Below, piece by piece: positions 38,973-48,540 of a stretch of 64,000 bases of DNA. Source of the stretch: Mesorhizobium sp. (GTDB lineage Bacteria > Pseudomonadota > Alphaproteobacteria > Rhizobiales > Rhizobiaceae); assembly GCA_004020365.1 (NCBI GenBank), contig SAQR01000020.1:31255-95254 (forward strand). Reading direction: 5' to 3'. How positions within the stretch are numbered: the stretch's first letter is position 1; each line of letters opens with the position of its first letter. Both the position numbers and the translations under genes were made by a program. The notes below the pieces were generated by a model, which saw only the letters and a list, made by a program, of their open reading frames with translations, was not told where the DNA came from and ran no database searches.

Positions 38973-39691
38973 ATGACAAAGACGTATGTGCTAGTGCATG
39001 GTGCCTGGCATGGCGGATGGTGTTGGCGGGACGTCGCCGCCAATCTTCGCAAGATGGGATGCCACGTGACCACGCCGACCCAGACAGGTGTCGGCGAACG
39101 CGCACATTTGCTGTGCAAGGACATCACGCCCGACACATTCGTGACCGACATCGTCAACCACATTGTAACGGAAGAGCTGAGCGATGTGATCCTTGTCGGT
39201 CACAGTCTAGGCGGCATCAGCATCACCGGCGCCGCCGACCGGATACCCGACCATATCAGCCATCTCGTTTATCTCGCTCGACGGCGCCATCGTCGAGAGC
39301 GGTCAAAGTGTATTCAGCACTGCCCCCCGACATCGTCGCCGCCCGTCGAAAATTGGTTGCGGAGGAAGGACGGGGTATCTTCATGCCGACTCCGCCGCCA
39401 ACAGCATTCGGCATTCCCAAGGGACACTCGCTCACGGACTGGGTGCGGCGCCGGATAACACCGCATGCGGCAAGCACCTACGAAAGCAGACTTAAGCTCG
39501 AGCCCCCGCTCGGCAACGGCAGGCCCCGAACCTATGTCGTCTGCACTAATCCGCTCCACCCGCCGACGGCGGGAGCGCGAGAATGGGTCGCGAAGCAGGA
39601 TGGCTGGGCGTGGCAGGAACTCGCCACTGGCCACGACGCAATGATCCTCGCACCGACGGAAGTTGCTCTCCTTCTTAGCGCTGTCGGCTGA
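38973..39691 (+). pseudogene. Alpha/beta hydrolase gene with a frameshift
   Basis: The first frame encodes MTKTYVLVHGAWHGGWCWRD and the nucleophile elbow VGHSLGGI (Ser), as in small esterases of the methyl-esterase/hydroxynitrile-lyase group. Near 39270 the frame shifts. The second frame continues DGAIVESGQSVFSTAPPDIV and ends with GWAWQELATGHDAMILAPTE, containing the catalytic His, at 39691. One missing base separates the halves. Confidence 0.72.
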
Positions 39692-39724
39692 GGAACCAAG
39701 TAAAGGGTGAGCGGGCGGCCGATT

Positions 39725-39990
39725 CTCAGGCCGCGGCCTTGAGTTCTGGTGCACGGATGTAGGCCCAACGGGTCGTTCCGGTGGCGCCACCGAAACCACC
39801 ACCGGAACAAAGGCGGGAGTGGCCTGTCCTGCCGACGTCGCAAGCTTGCGAGCGTTCCGCCGCGGCCGCAGCCCGTAGCGCCGGGCAACCTCCGAGATCA
39901 CCACGTTCGGCCCCAGGGTCTCGGCGATGACTCCGTCCCTTGTCGTCCATCGACCAATGCCTGCCGACTAACAGCGCCGTTGATCACCTT
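39725..39990 (-). mobile_element. IS66-type orfA (tnpA) remnant
   Basis: One minus frame reads RWTTRDGVIAETLGPNVVIS EVARRYGLRPRR, the helix-turn-helix of IS66 OrfA, and then KLATSAGQATPAFVPVVVSV. The start is degraded and the QQLFAWRR block typical of the family is damaged. No other IS66 genes flank it. Confidence 0.6.
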
Positions 39991-40138
39991 GAAACGCCGA
40001 GGCTGCCGCTCAGGGTCAATCGTAAAGTTCAAGTTCAGACACAAGCCGATCTCCGATCCACCTCAGAATCGGCAGGCCCACAGATCGCGGGCACTCCTGG
40101 AAGGACACAGCGCTTACCCTTGAAATATGGAGAACCAT

Positions 40139-40546
40139 GGCTTTACGCCGTCGGCAGTTGAGCTGATCTCGCAATGCTATTTCCCCGGCAACGTCCGCGA
40201 GCTGGAGAACTGCGTGTAAAGAACAGCCACACTTGCGCGTTCTCCTCTGGAAGGAACCAATCTTTCGGAACGTGGCAATGGCATCGACGAGCTCTCACGG
40301 CCCAGCACGAAGCCGGTTAGGCGCATCGGCGCCCCTGAACACGAGATAGCCGGTTGCGATTCTAACGATACGGCCGGACCGGCGCTGGGACCGCGACGGA
40401 CGGAGCGTGACCGGCTGATCGACACAATGGAGAAGGCCGGCTGGGTTCAGGCTAATGCGGCTCGAATTCTCCGCCTCACGCCGCGACAAGTCGGCTAGGC
40501 GATACGCCGGCATAGTCTCGAGGTGAAGGAAATTCTAAGAGCCTGA
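40139..40546 (+). pseudogene. nifA: nifA C-terminal remnant upstream of nifB
   Basis: The plus strand encodes FTPSAVELISQCYFPGNVRE LENCV followed by a stop. The interdomain linker comes next, then the DNA-binding end MEKAGWVQANAARILRLTPR QVG with another stop, and SLEVKEILRA to the TGA at 40544-40546. The AAA+ domain before it is gone. The order fixABCX-nifA-nifB is the common rhizobial one, so this is the relic of the original nifA. An intact but shortened nifA lies at 53926-54984. Confidence 0.85.
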
Positions 40547-40631
40547 TGAGCCAATCGTCAGGCCAGTGGTCTTGCGCGCCCTCTGCGCGACAAGGAGTGC
40601 TTTGTGCTTCTGAACGGATTTGGACTTGCAC

Positions 40632-40647
40632 TGTCGCAAGCAGGACA
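40632..40647. promoter_or_regulatory. NifA upstream activator sequence for nifB
   Basis: A perfect TGT-N10-ACA (TGTCGCAAGCAGGACA), 72 bases before the -24 box and just after the nifA remnant. Confidence 0.86.
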
Positions 40648-40718
40648 AAATTGTGTCGCGCCGGCCTCACACAATCCGACATCGACCCAAATAGTGAACT
40701 GAAGCCGCTTTTTTAAGT

Positions 40719-40733
40719 TGGTATGGCTCTTGC
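40719..40733 (+). promoter_or_regulatory. Sigma54 promoter of nifB
   Basis: TGGTATGGCTCTTGC, followed by A, matches TGGCACG-N4-TTGCA with two substitutions outside the GG/GC core; 39 bases before the nifB ATG. Confidence 0.87.
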
Positions 40734-40771
40734 ACCTTGAACCGCGACGTTACCAGCAACGGAGCCGTTTG

Positions 40772-42253
40772 ATGTCCTCACCGACAGTTTCGATTGAGGG
40801 GCCGACCAGCACGACATCCGAGGGTTTTCTGGCAGCCGCGAAATCCGGTGGCTGCGCACCGTCCTCCTACGGTTCGTCGCCGACCAGCCCGGGCGATGTG
40901 GATCCGGCTATTTGGGACAAGATCAAGGATCACCCCTGCTTTTCGGAGGAAGCGCATCACTATTTCGCGCGTATGCATGTGGCGGTCGCGCCGGCTTGCA
41001 ATGTCCAGTGCAACTACTGCAATCGCAAATACGATTGCGCCAACGAGAGCCGGCCTGGTGTTGTGTCTGAGAAGCTGACGCCCGACCAAGCGCTACGCAA
41101 GGTCATCGCGGTTGCCAACGAAGTTCCGCAGCTTTCGGTTCTTGGCATCGCTGGGCCGGGGGATGCCTGTTACGACTGGGAGAAAACGAAGGCAACGTTC
41201 GACCGCGTCATCAGGGAAATCCCCGACATAAAGCTGTGCGTCTCCACCAACGGGCTCGTGCTGCCGGACCATGTAGCTGAGCTTGCCGAAATGAATGTTG
41301 ATCACGTGACGATCACCATCAACATGGTCGACCCGGAAGTCGGCGCAAAGATCTATCCTTGGATTTTTTATGAAAATCGCCGCTACTTCGGCATCGAAGC
41401 CGCTCGAATCTTGCACGCGCGGCAGATGCTGGGCCTGGAGATGCTGAGCGCGCGCGGCATCCTCACCAAAATCAACTCGGTGATGATTCCTGGAGTGAAC
41501 GACCAGCACCTGTTTGAGGTGAACAAAATGGTCAAGGAGCGGGGCGCGTTCCTGCACAACGTGATGCCTCTGATTTCGGACCCGGCGCACGGCACCCACT
41601 ACGGACTCATCGGGCAGCGCGGCCCAACGGCAATGGAGATGATGGCTCTTCAGGATCGACTTGAAGGTGGCGCCAAGTTGATGCGCCACTGCCGGCAGTG
41701 CCGGGCAGATGCTGTCGGCCTGCTCGGTGAAGATCGTGGCCAGGAATTCACGCTGGATGGGATTCCCGACGATGTCACCTACGATGCTGGCAAGCGTCAG
41801 GCCTATCGGCAGGTGGTCGCACACGAGCGCCGTGATCATGAGGCGGCGAGGAGCGAGGCCATCGGTATGGTCAAGGCAACAGACTCCGAAAAGTCGCTTC
41901 TGGTTGCGGTGGCCACAAAGGGAGGTGGACGCGTCAACGAACACTTCGGCCACGCGAAGGAATTCCAGGTTTATGAAGTCTCGCCTAGAGGGATCAGCTT
42001 GGTCGGGCATCGGAAGGTCGAGCGGTATTGCCTCGGAGGCGGGGGCGAAGACGCCACCCTCGAGGGCGTCTTCGCTGCGCTGGAAGGCATACACATAGTG
42101 CTATGCGCCAAGATCGGAAATCGCCCGAAGGAACAACTCTCGCGAGCTGGACTGCGCGTAACCGACGCCTATGGCCATGACTACATCGAGACCGCAGTCA
42201 GCGCACTTTACGCGGCAGAGTTTGGGATCAGACCACTAGCGGCGACGGCCTGA
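40772..42253 (+). CDS. nifB: NifB, FeMo-cofactor precursor synthase (radical SAM)
   Basis: Builds NifB-co, the 8Fe-9S-carbide core of FeMo-cofactor. 493 residues from ATG 40772 (GGAG 8 bases upstream). Radical SAM cysteines C76, C80 and C83 in APACNVQCNYCNRKYDC. The C-terminal domain (about 375-490) is NifX-like (VAVATKGGGRVNEHFGHAKE). First gene of nifB-fdxN-nifZ-fixU-SIR2-like. Confidence 0.97.
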   Translation: MSSPTVSIEGPTSTTSEGFLAAAKSGGCAPSSYGSSPTSPGDVDPAIWDKIKDHPCFSEEAHHYFARMHVAVAPACNVQCNYCNRKYDCANESRPGVVSEKLTPDQALRKVIAVANEVPQLSVLGIAGPGDACYDWEKTKATFDRVIREIPDIKLCVSTNGLVLPDHVAELAEMNVDHVTITINMVDPEVGAKIYPWIFYENRRYFGIEAARILHARQMLGLEMLSARGILTKINSVMIPGVNDQHLFEVNKMVKERGAFLHNVMPLISDPAHGTHYGLIGQRGPTAMEMMALQDRLEGGAKLMRHCRQCRADAVGLLGEDRGQEFTLDGIPDDVTYDAGKRQAYRQVVAHERRDHEAARSEAIGMVKATDSEKSLLVAVATKGGGRVNEHFGHAKEFQVYEVSPRGISLVGHRKVERYCLGGGGEDATLEGVFAALEGIHIVLCAKIGNRPKEQLSRAGLRVTDAYGHDYIETAVSALYAAEFGIRPLAATA

Positions 42254-42282
42254 GCGGTCTCGTCCGATAACCAGGAGTTAGA

Positions 42283-42477
42283 ATGGCTTTCAAGATCATC
42301 GCATCCCAATGTACCCAATGCGGGGCCTGCGAGTTCGAATGTCCCTCGGAAGCGATCAAGTTCAAGGGCGACGCCTATGTGATCGATCCAATCAAGTGCA
42401 CCGAATGCAAGGAGGCCTTCGATAAGCAGCAATGCGTGTCGGTCTGTCCGGTACCGAAAACCTGCGTTCCCGCTTGA
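42283..42477 (+). CDS. fdxN: FdxN, 2[4Fe-4S] ferredoxin
   Basis: 64 residues with [16 protein letters not shown] and a second cluster region [19 protein letters not shown], which has the insertion typical of nif ferredoxins. Supplies electrons to nitrogenase or to NifB. 29 bases after nifB. Confidence 0.95.
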   Translation: MAFKIIASQCTQCGACEFECPSEAIKFKGDAYVIDPIKCTECKEAFDKQQCVSVCPVPKTCVPA

Positions 42478-42553
42478 TTCCTACCGAAACGGTCGGGTTC
42501 GCCGCGCGAGGACGCCTGCAACCCGCGACCACACCAAAAGCCTCGAGAAAGGA

Positions 42554-42883
42554 ATGGACAGCATGTGGTCCAGACGCGAACAGGAGGTCGAAATCGGCAG
42601 ACCGCCACGGTTCATGCAGGGTGAGCGGGTCCGTGCAACACGCCACATAAAAAACGACGGCACCTATCCCGGCAAGGAGATCGGCGAAAACCTCGTGCGG
42701 AAGGGCGACGAAGGCTACGTGCGCGACATTGGAACCTTTCTCCAGCAATTCTTCATCTATGCGGTCGAATGGATCGATCGTGGCACGGTCGTCGGCATGC
42801 GAGCGCGCGAACTCATTAGCCTCGACAAAGTCGAGGTTCCCTGCGGAGCTGAAGGCATTTCCAACGGAGGAACAGCCGGATGA
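42554..42883 (+). CDS. nifZ: NifZ, nitrogenase maturation protein
   Basis: 109 residues. NifZ helps form the second P-cluster of the MoFe protein. Family pattern: PPRFMQGERVRATRHIKNDG TYPGKEIGENLVRKGDEGYV, and QQFFIYAVEWIDRGTVVGMR. The end overlaps fixU by 4 bases (ATGA). Confidence 0.94.
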   Translation: MDSMWSRREQEVEIGRPPRFMQGERVRATRHIKNDGTYPGKEIGENLVRKGDEGYVRDIGTFLQQFFIYAVEWIDRGTVVGMRARELISLDKVEVPCGAEGISNGGTAG

Positions 42884-43092
42884 AAGTAATGATTCGCAGG
42901 ACCGCTACTGGCTTGTCGGCTTATGTCCCCAAGAAGGATCTCGAAGAGCCGATCACCGAGATTGAGAACGCAGACTTATGGGGCGGGACCGTGACGCTCA
43001 GGAACGGTTGGCGGCTCATGCTGCCCGACCTTCCGCGCGATACGCGTTTGCCGATCACCGTCGAGGCGATGAAGATTTCCGACGGGGCCTGA
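42880..43092 (+). CDS. fixU: FixU/NifT
   Basis: 70 residues, the small NifT/FixU protein of unknown molecular role found after nifZ in rhizobia: MKVMIRRTATGLSAYVPKKD LEEPI, then LWGGTVTLRNGWRLMLP. Starts within the nifZ stop, so translation is coupled. Confidence 0.94.
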   Translation: MKVMIRRTATGLSAYVPKKDLEEPITEIENADLWGGTVTLRNGWRLMLPDLPRDTRLPITVEAMKISDGA

Positions 43093-43126
43093 TGCCGGTG
43101 GGTTCAGTGGCGGAGAGGAAACGCGT

Positions 43127-44020
43127 ATGAACACGATGCTGAGCTGGGACCATCTCGTCGTCGTCCGGGGCAGTTTTGCCAAAAAGCTGATTGACCTGCT
43201 GAAGGGCGCTCTCAAGGCCGATCGAGTGATCCCCTATCTCGGTCCTGGTCTTCTGCAGCTTAACACGCCGGAATCACCTGCACCTTGCACCCCTGAAGAT
43301 GTCGCCGCGGCGCTCAACAAGCGGGCGCCTGCCCCTTCCAGGATTCGCACCAATATGTGGTCGGTCGCGCAGTTTATCGAGCAGCGCCGACATCGTCGGA
43401 CTCTTCAAGCGTGGATGGCGGAGATATTCGCAGCCCCCGCCGAGCCGACCGTTCTTCACGCCTGGCTCGCAACCCTTCAACTGTCTGTCATCATCGACAG
43501 CTGGTACGATGGCGCCATGCGGGCAGCCCTTGCAGAGGCCGGCCAAACAGACGTTGTCGAGATACAAGGAACCACGCGAGCGACCGGAATTGGTAACATC
43601 TGGACGAGAACTTACGATTTGTCAGGAACAGAACTCGACGCCGAACAAGTGGCAAGGACGGTGCTCTATGCGCCGCACGGCAGCGTCAGGCCGGCCGCAA
43701 ACTTCCTCGTGGCTGATTCCGATTACGTCGAAGTCCTAACCGAAATTGATATCCAGACGCCGATCCCGGACGTGGTGAAGCAACGGCGCGTCAACCGGGG
43801 CTTTTTCTTCGTTGGCTGTCGCTTCAACGATCAGATGCTGCGCACATATGCCAGACAGATGATGAAGCGCTCCACTGGCCCACATTTTGCGGTGATCGAT
43901 TCGGCTACGCTGACCAGAAACGAACGTCGTTTCCTTGCCGAAGGCGCAATCACGGTCATCGACATGCCGATCGGCAACGCCGCGGCTCGCCTCGTCGGGG
44001 TCGATGCTAGCCAGGATTAA
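43127..44020 (+). CDS. SIR2-like domain protein at the end of the nifB operon
   Basis: 297 residues. It looks like a SIR2-like (Rossmann) domain of the type found in uncharacterised and defence-related proteins: ALKADRVIPYLGPGLLQ is the nucleotide-binding start, with a later WTRTYDLSGTEL block and RGFFFVGCRFNDQMLRTYAR, the common distal motif. The family hydrolyses or binds NAD. GGAGAGGAAA lies before the ATG, and it is only 34 bases after fixU, so it should be co-expressed with nifB under NifA. No nif role is established to my knowledge. Confidence 0.75.
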   Translation: MNTMLSWDHLVVVRGSFAKKLIDLLKGALKADRVIPYLGPGLLQLNTPESPAPCTPEDVAAALNKRAPAPSRIRTNMWSVAQFIEQRRHRRTLQAWMAEIFAAPAEPTVLHAWLATLQLSVIIDSWYDGAMRAALAEAGQTDVVEIQGTTRATGIGNIWTRTYDLSGTELDAEQVARTVLYAPHGSVRPAANFLVADSDYVEVLTEIDIQTPIPDVVKQRRVNRGFFFVGCRFNDQMLRTYARQMMKRSTGPHFAVIDSATLTRNERRFLAEGAITVIDMPIGNAAARLVGVDASQD

Positions 44021-44327
44021 TGGCCGGCGATTGCTGGTGAGTCGCTTGCCTCCAAGGGCGAAAACTCAGTTGGGAATACATCTGAGCAGTAATGCTACTG
44101 GCAGCACAACGGAGGCTCTGAATTCGTTGGGCCATGTGAAAGGGCCCGCTGCTGCGGGACGTGAGCACGTTGCGGCGGCATTACGCACATGATTTTGTGA
44201 CACCCGTGGCAAAAGAACTGAAGCGCCCGAGCCGAACCGCGACAAGATATGCAGCGCTCAATGGCTTCGGCAGAAATTTGGCACAGTTTCGACAGTTCGC
44301 ATGCACCTCCAGGGTCAAGGAGGTTGA
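44021..44327. other. Intergenic region, nothing recognised
   Basis: About 300 bases between the converging SIR2-like and nodL-like genes. No gene, repeat or clear terminator hairpin with a T run. Confidence 0.5.
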
Positions 44328-44894
44328 TTATGCCTGTTTATGTGGGTTGGCGACGCGAGCAGGAATTCCCACTACCTTTGCCCCGGCGGGAACATCGCGT
44401 GTGACCACGCTGCCAGCGCCTACGACCGCATTATCGCCAATCGTGACGCCAGGCAGAATGATTGCTCCACCGCCGATCCAGACACGGCTGCCAATGCGAA
44501 CAGGACGCCCGACCTGCAGGCCGGCCTGTCGCTGCTCGGCATCATGTGGATGATCGGCGGTATAAATCTGCACGGCAGGCCCAATTGCCGTTCCTTGCCC
44601 GATTTTGACCTCTACCACGTCAAGAATAACGCAGTTGAAGTTGATGTAGGCATTGGCGCCAATGCGGATATTGAATCCGTAGTCGCAAAAAAAGGGCGGA
44701 CGGATGACCGTTCCGCGCCCAACCTCTCCCAGCCGCTCGGACAAAAGCTCATGCCAATGCTCCGTGGTCTGCCCCAGCGTATCATTGTACCGCTTGAGCC
44801 AAGCCCCGGTGGCCAACAGGTCAGCTTGGATCTCCGGATCCGCCGCATTGTAAAACTCGCCTGCGAGCATCTTTTCTTTCTGGCTACGCATCAT
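44328..44894 (-). CDS. nodL: NodL-like O-acetyltransferase (hexapeptide repeat)
   Basis: 188 residues, left-handed beta-helix acetyltransferase: QKEKMLAGEFYNAADPEIQA at the N-terminus, then hexapeptide repeats (FCDYGFNIRIGANAYINFNC VILDVVEVKIGQG), the catalytic histidine in YTADHPHD and IGGGAIILPGVTIGDNAVVG. NodL acetylates the non-reducing end of Nod factor, and maltose/galactoside acetyltransferases share the fold. The symbiotic setting and nearby nodFE favour NodL, but no nod box is found upstream. The name is therefore likely, not certain. Confidence 0.75.
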   Translation of the reverse strand: MMRSQKEKMLAGEFYNAADPEIQADLLATGAWLKRYNDTLGQTTEHWHELLSERLGEVGRGTVIRPPFFCDYGFNIRIGANAYINFNCVILDVVEVKIGQGTAIGPAVQIYTADHPHDAEQRQAGLQVGRPVRIGSRVWIGGGAIILPGVTIGDNAVVGAGSVVTRDVPAGAKVVGIPARVANPHKQA

Positions 44895-45260
44895 AGTCTC
44901 CCGTCAGGTCGTGTCCCGTGCAGTGATGCAGGAACGCACATCAAACTGCCTCGGCAACTTTGTAACTCGGTCTGCCGGGCGCGTGGTCAAGCCGGGGCGA
45001 CAGTTTCGTCTCGACCAACTTCTGCGAATTTTGGAAATATCGCAGATCAACCGGTCGCAGGGCCAATACCTGACGAAGTCGGCAACTGTCCAGCGGTCGA
45101 ACTCACTTTCATGCCCATCTCAACGGGTGCCATGAGCGCGGCGCAACGCGCTCGAACGCCGAAATACTTAATTCCCAAACACCCTCTAAGATTGAGAAAG
45201 TGCATCGTTTTGTACGAAACTAACAATCCCATTAGCTGAAGAGTTTGCAACACATCCGTG
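44895..45260. other. Intergenic region upstream of the nodL-like gene
   Basis: About 365 bases. A GATTG...AAAC...ACAATC-like stretch at 45190-45235 recalls part of a nod box, but the spacing does not fit on either strand. Nothing else stands out. Confidence 0.4.
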
Positions 45261-46184
45261 TCAGATCCCCATCAGCTTGAACGCCGCCTGGCTGACTTCA
45301 GTGTCGGGGTCTTTCAGATGCTCGGGTTCCTGGAAGTGGTTGGCGTTGAAGGCTATCGTTCGACTGGCCAATCTCCCCATGCCGCGCAGCGCTTCACCGA
45401 ACACATCGGACTGGCGCTTGAACTCCGGACTGTCCTGGTCGGCTGACACGACGGCAATCGGGCAGGTGATCCGGTCGAGATGGCGCATCGGGCTGAATTC
45501 CGCCTCTTCCCCCCTCCGTCAGATGCAGGTAGCTGCTGCGCGAGGAAAGCATCACCGGATAGAGATCATACATGCCGCTCATCAGCAAGCCGCCCTTGAG
45601 GGCATCCGCCGGTAGGCTGCGCTCCGTCCAGTCGGTGATGAGGACGCAGGCCGCCAGATGCGCGCCGGAAGAATGACCCGCCACATACACCCGGTTCGGG
45701 TCGCCGCCGAAACTGGCGGCATTCTTCATCGTCCACTCCACCGCCCGCCTGCAATTCTCGACCATCTGTCGCAGCGTCAGCGTTTTCACACTGCCGAAGT
45801 CAGGCGCGGCATAGGCCGCCCCGCGCGAAACGAAGGTCGGGGCCGGATAGGATGCATCCTCGCGAGTGTTTCGGGTCCAGGCACCGCCATGGATGAAGAC
45901 CAGGACCGGGGCGGCCTTGGCATCCCAGGCGCGAACACATCGATGAGATCTCTGGCATCTGGACCGTATTTTGCCGGACGCGGCGGCATCGCGCGCCGGA
46001 CCTCGGCGCTGGCGATGCCATCGCCTTCCTCCAGTTCCGCCATCCGCGGCGCCCAGAATGACTGGTCATACGCCGTATCCAGTTGCTCCTGTGTGTAGTC
46101 GAGGAATACCGACGCGGCTAAGGACTTGCCGACCGCTACGGCAGACAGGGACACGCCCGCCATGAGAAACGTTCTGCGCATCAT
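45261..46184 (-). pseudogene. Secreted alpha/beta hydrolase gene broken by frameshifts
   Basis: Begins at ATG 46184 with a signal peptide (MRRTFLMAGVSLSAVAVGKS). It continues in one frame to about 45930 (YTQEQLDTAYDQSFWAPRMA), then in a second frame (VLVFIHGGAW, CRRAVEWTMKNAASFGGDPN, GHSSGAHLAACVL with the nucleophile Ser), and in a third frame (IAVVSADQDSPEFKRQSDVF, with the catalytic His in NANHFQEPEHL). It resembles the BD-FAE/kynurenine formamidase-like group. At least two indels make it non-functional. Confidence 0.72.
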
Positions 46185-46197
46185 TACTCTTCTCTCC

Positions 46198-46440
46198 CTC
46201 AGGACAGCCGCGATGATTGTAAAGGTGGGCGCGATCAATGCGGGGACAAAGTACGACGTAATCCCGGATGAGACCCTCCTCAAGGTCAGTGTACGGACGT
46301 TCGACGAGAATGTTCGTGCAAAGGTGAAGAAGGCGATCGAGCGGATCGCTGCCGCGGAGTCGGAAGCGTCGGGCGCCACTCGCCCGCCCGAGATCACTCA
46401 GGCCGAGACCGCGCGCTTCTCGCGCGTGGGGATTATCTGA
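46198..46440 (+). pseudogene. C-terminal fragment of an M20-type amidohydrolase gene
   Basis: The plus strand reads VKVGAINAGTKYDVIPDETL LKVSVRTFDENVRAKVKKAI, then GATRPPEI and a stop. This matches the dimerisation-domain region of hippurate hydrolase-like M20 enzymes. The metal-binding part is missing. Confidence 0.62.
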
Positions 46441-46512
46441 CCAAAATGTCGAAAAGCCGTAGTGGAACAAAGGAAAGTGACAACCGAGATCATCAGCCAG
46501 CCAGCCCCCAAT

Positions 46513-47040
46513 CTAAGCCCCGAGCAGCACCTTCAACCTGTCCAGCGCCGCCGTCAAACCCTTCAATGAAACCGACAAGGGCACATCCTTCTGGTCGAGA
46601 CTCTTAACCGTGACCTTGAGCGTTGTGCCCGTGCGCAGCGACGCGGCTGCTTTCGCGTCGAAGCTGAGGGGCACGAAGCAGCCGGCGGGCAGGCAGGTCG
46701 AGAAGGGCAGCGGCTTGCCCGCTTGCCCATCGTCGACCTGAAGCGTCGCGCCGACGGCGAGTTGCAGGCCGAAGGGCAGGACGAGATTGCCCGCAATGCC
46801 GTCCTCCTGCCCCTTGCCCAATTCGACCGCAAGCAGGCGCCGTCCGTTCTGCTGCGACTGCTGATAGGTAGCCGCGCATACCAGCGTCGGCGTGGCCTGG
46901 CAGGAGAGATCCCAGTCCTCATAGGTCTCCTTCAGCGAGGAAGCACCGCCCGGCAGCCCGGCTTCCTGAGCTGCCAACGACGCGGAAAGCGCCATGAGGG
47001 TGGCCGCGGCCACCGCACAAATCCTGGACGAATCCGACAT
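46513..47040 (-). CDS. IalB-family (invasion-associated locus B) protein
   Basis: 175 residues from ATG 47040 (GGAG 9 bases upstream), with a signal peptide (ICAVAAATLMALSASLAAQ). The IalB pattern is clear: YEDWDLSCQATPTLVCAATY, LPFGLQLAVGATLQVDDGQA and FSTCLPAGCFVPLSFDAKA, with paired cysteines. Periplasmic; the function in rhizobia is unknown (named for Bartonella IalB). Confidence 0.82.
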   Translation of the reverse strand: MSDSSRICAVAAATLMALSASLAAQEAGLPGGASSLKETYEDWDLSCQATPTLVCAATYQQSQQNGRRLLAVELGKGQEDGIAGNLVLPFGLQLAVGATLQVDDGQAGKPLPFSTCLPAGCFVPLSFDAKAAASLRTGTTLKVTVKSLDQKDVPLSVSLKGLTAALDRLKVLLGA

Positions 47041-47281
47041 CAGCAAAGCTCCGTTGCCCCCTTGTCGTGGAGCGCCGCGCGTGCCTTCGAGGCGAGAATG
47101 GCGCTCTATCCGATTGAAACGACGCGTCGGCCCGAAAATCGATGCCGATCTTCGGGCCGACGTATCTGCAACAATTACCCGACCGCGATGCCGCAGGCAA
47201 GCGTTCCGCTCCGGCGTGTCGTAAGCACATGATTTGTCCGGATTAGGTAGCACAGGAGTTGTCCGGTTTCATCGCCAGCGA

Positions 47282-48385
47282 ATGGAAGCTGGGGATGAAG
47301 CGGGCAGCGTGGCTCCAGGACGGAGAATACAGAAGTTTCGGGACGTATTGAGCCGTTGGACTGGCGGCGATCTCTCGATGATGGAGGCAGGCGAGTTGCT
47401 GGGCATGTCGGAGCGGCAATTTCGGCGTTATCGCGACCGTTACGAAGAGGCCGGGGAGGCTGGGTTGCTGGACCGGCGTTTGGGCAAGCGTTCGACGCGC
47501 CGGGTGCCAGTGGAGGCGATCGAGGAGATGCTGGAGCTTTATCGCCATCGCTACCTTGGCTGGAACGTGAAGCATTTCCACGAGCACCTGCTGCGCGATC
47601 ACGATTTCAGCTGGGGCTACACCTTCATCAAGACGCAGCTTCACGCGGCGGGCCTGGTGGAACGGGCCAAGCGGCGCGGTGCTCACCGGCGCAAGCGGGA
47701 AAGGAAGCCGTGCGAAGGGATGATGCTACACCAGGACGGCAGCCGTCATCAGTGGCTGGCGAGTGGGCCGATGCTGGATCTGATCGTGACTATGGACGAT
47801 GCGACGAGCACGATCTATTCGGCCTTTCTGATCGAGGAGGAAGGCACGGCGTCGAGCTTCCAGGGACTTCTGGAGACCTTTGTCGCCAAGGGATTGCCGT
47901 CAAGCCTCTACAGCGATCGTGGCAGACACTATTTCGTGACGCTCAAGGCGGGCGGGGCTGTCGACAAGATTCGCATGACCCAGGTCGGTCGGGCGCTCGA
48001 GCGGCTCGGCATCGAACATATTCCAGCCTATTCGCCTGGAGCCAGGGGCCGCTCCGAGCGGATGTTCTCAACCTTGCAGGACCGACTGCCGAGGGAACTG
48101 GCACTGGCCGGCATGGCTGATATCGAGGCCGCCAACCGCTTCGTCGCACAGACCTATCTGCCGGCTCACAATGCCCGCTTCGCCAGGCCCGCCGCGGTTG
48201 AAGACAGTGCCTTTGTCGCCGCCGACCCGCAGCAATTGGCCCAGATCCTGTGCATCGAGGAGGAGCGCGTCGTTGCTCGTGACAACACGGTCGCCTTCGC
48301 GCGGCTGCGATTGCAGCTCCCGCACAGTCCGATCCGGGATGATGATCGTTGTGGAGCTGCCGTGCACGACGATTTCGAACCATAG
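47282..48385 (+). mobile_element. ISNCY-type transposase gene, 3' end altered
   Basis: About 367 residues: an N-terminal helix-turn-helix (SMMEAGELLGMSERQFRRYR DRYEEAGEAGLLDRRLG) and an integrase-core domain with DGSRHQWL, LDLIVTMDDATSTIYSAFLI EEEGT and SDRGRHYFVT, plus a late Glu in GRSERMFSTLQDRLPREL. After DNTVAFARLRLQLPHSPIR the text departs from the family, so the last 60 or so residues are probably lost. I could not define terminal inverted repeats. Confidence 0.78.
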
Positions 48386-48399
48386 TTGGCGATGTAGAA

Positions 48400-48420
48400 T
48401 TCTATTTTAATCGTATAGAA
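48400..48420. repeat. Inverted repeat upstream of darT1
   Basis: TTCTAT-N9-ATAGAA, perfect arms, about 120 bases before the DarT1 start. A longer flanking pair (TTGGCGA and TCGCCAA) surrounds it. It could be an operator or an IS end. Confidence 0.45.
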
Positions 48421-48540
48421 CAATTGAGAAACGTCGCCAATCTGAACACCTCGCCTCGGATCATGGCGTTCGGACGATGACTGCCGTAAGATTCCACCCG
48501 TGTGGGGCAAGGCTGCTACCGGCCTGCGACGGAGGGGAAC

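Noticed and set aside
45185-45240. A nod-box-like stretch upstream of the nodL-like gene
   Set aside because: GATG, ATC and AAAC-AATC elements occur, but with wrong spacing on both strands, unlike the clear nod box at 57620-57667.
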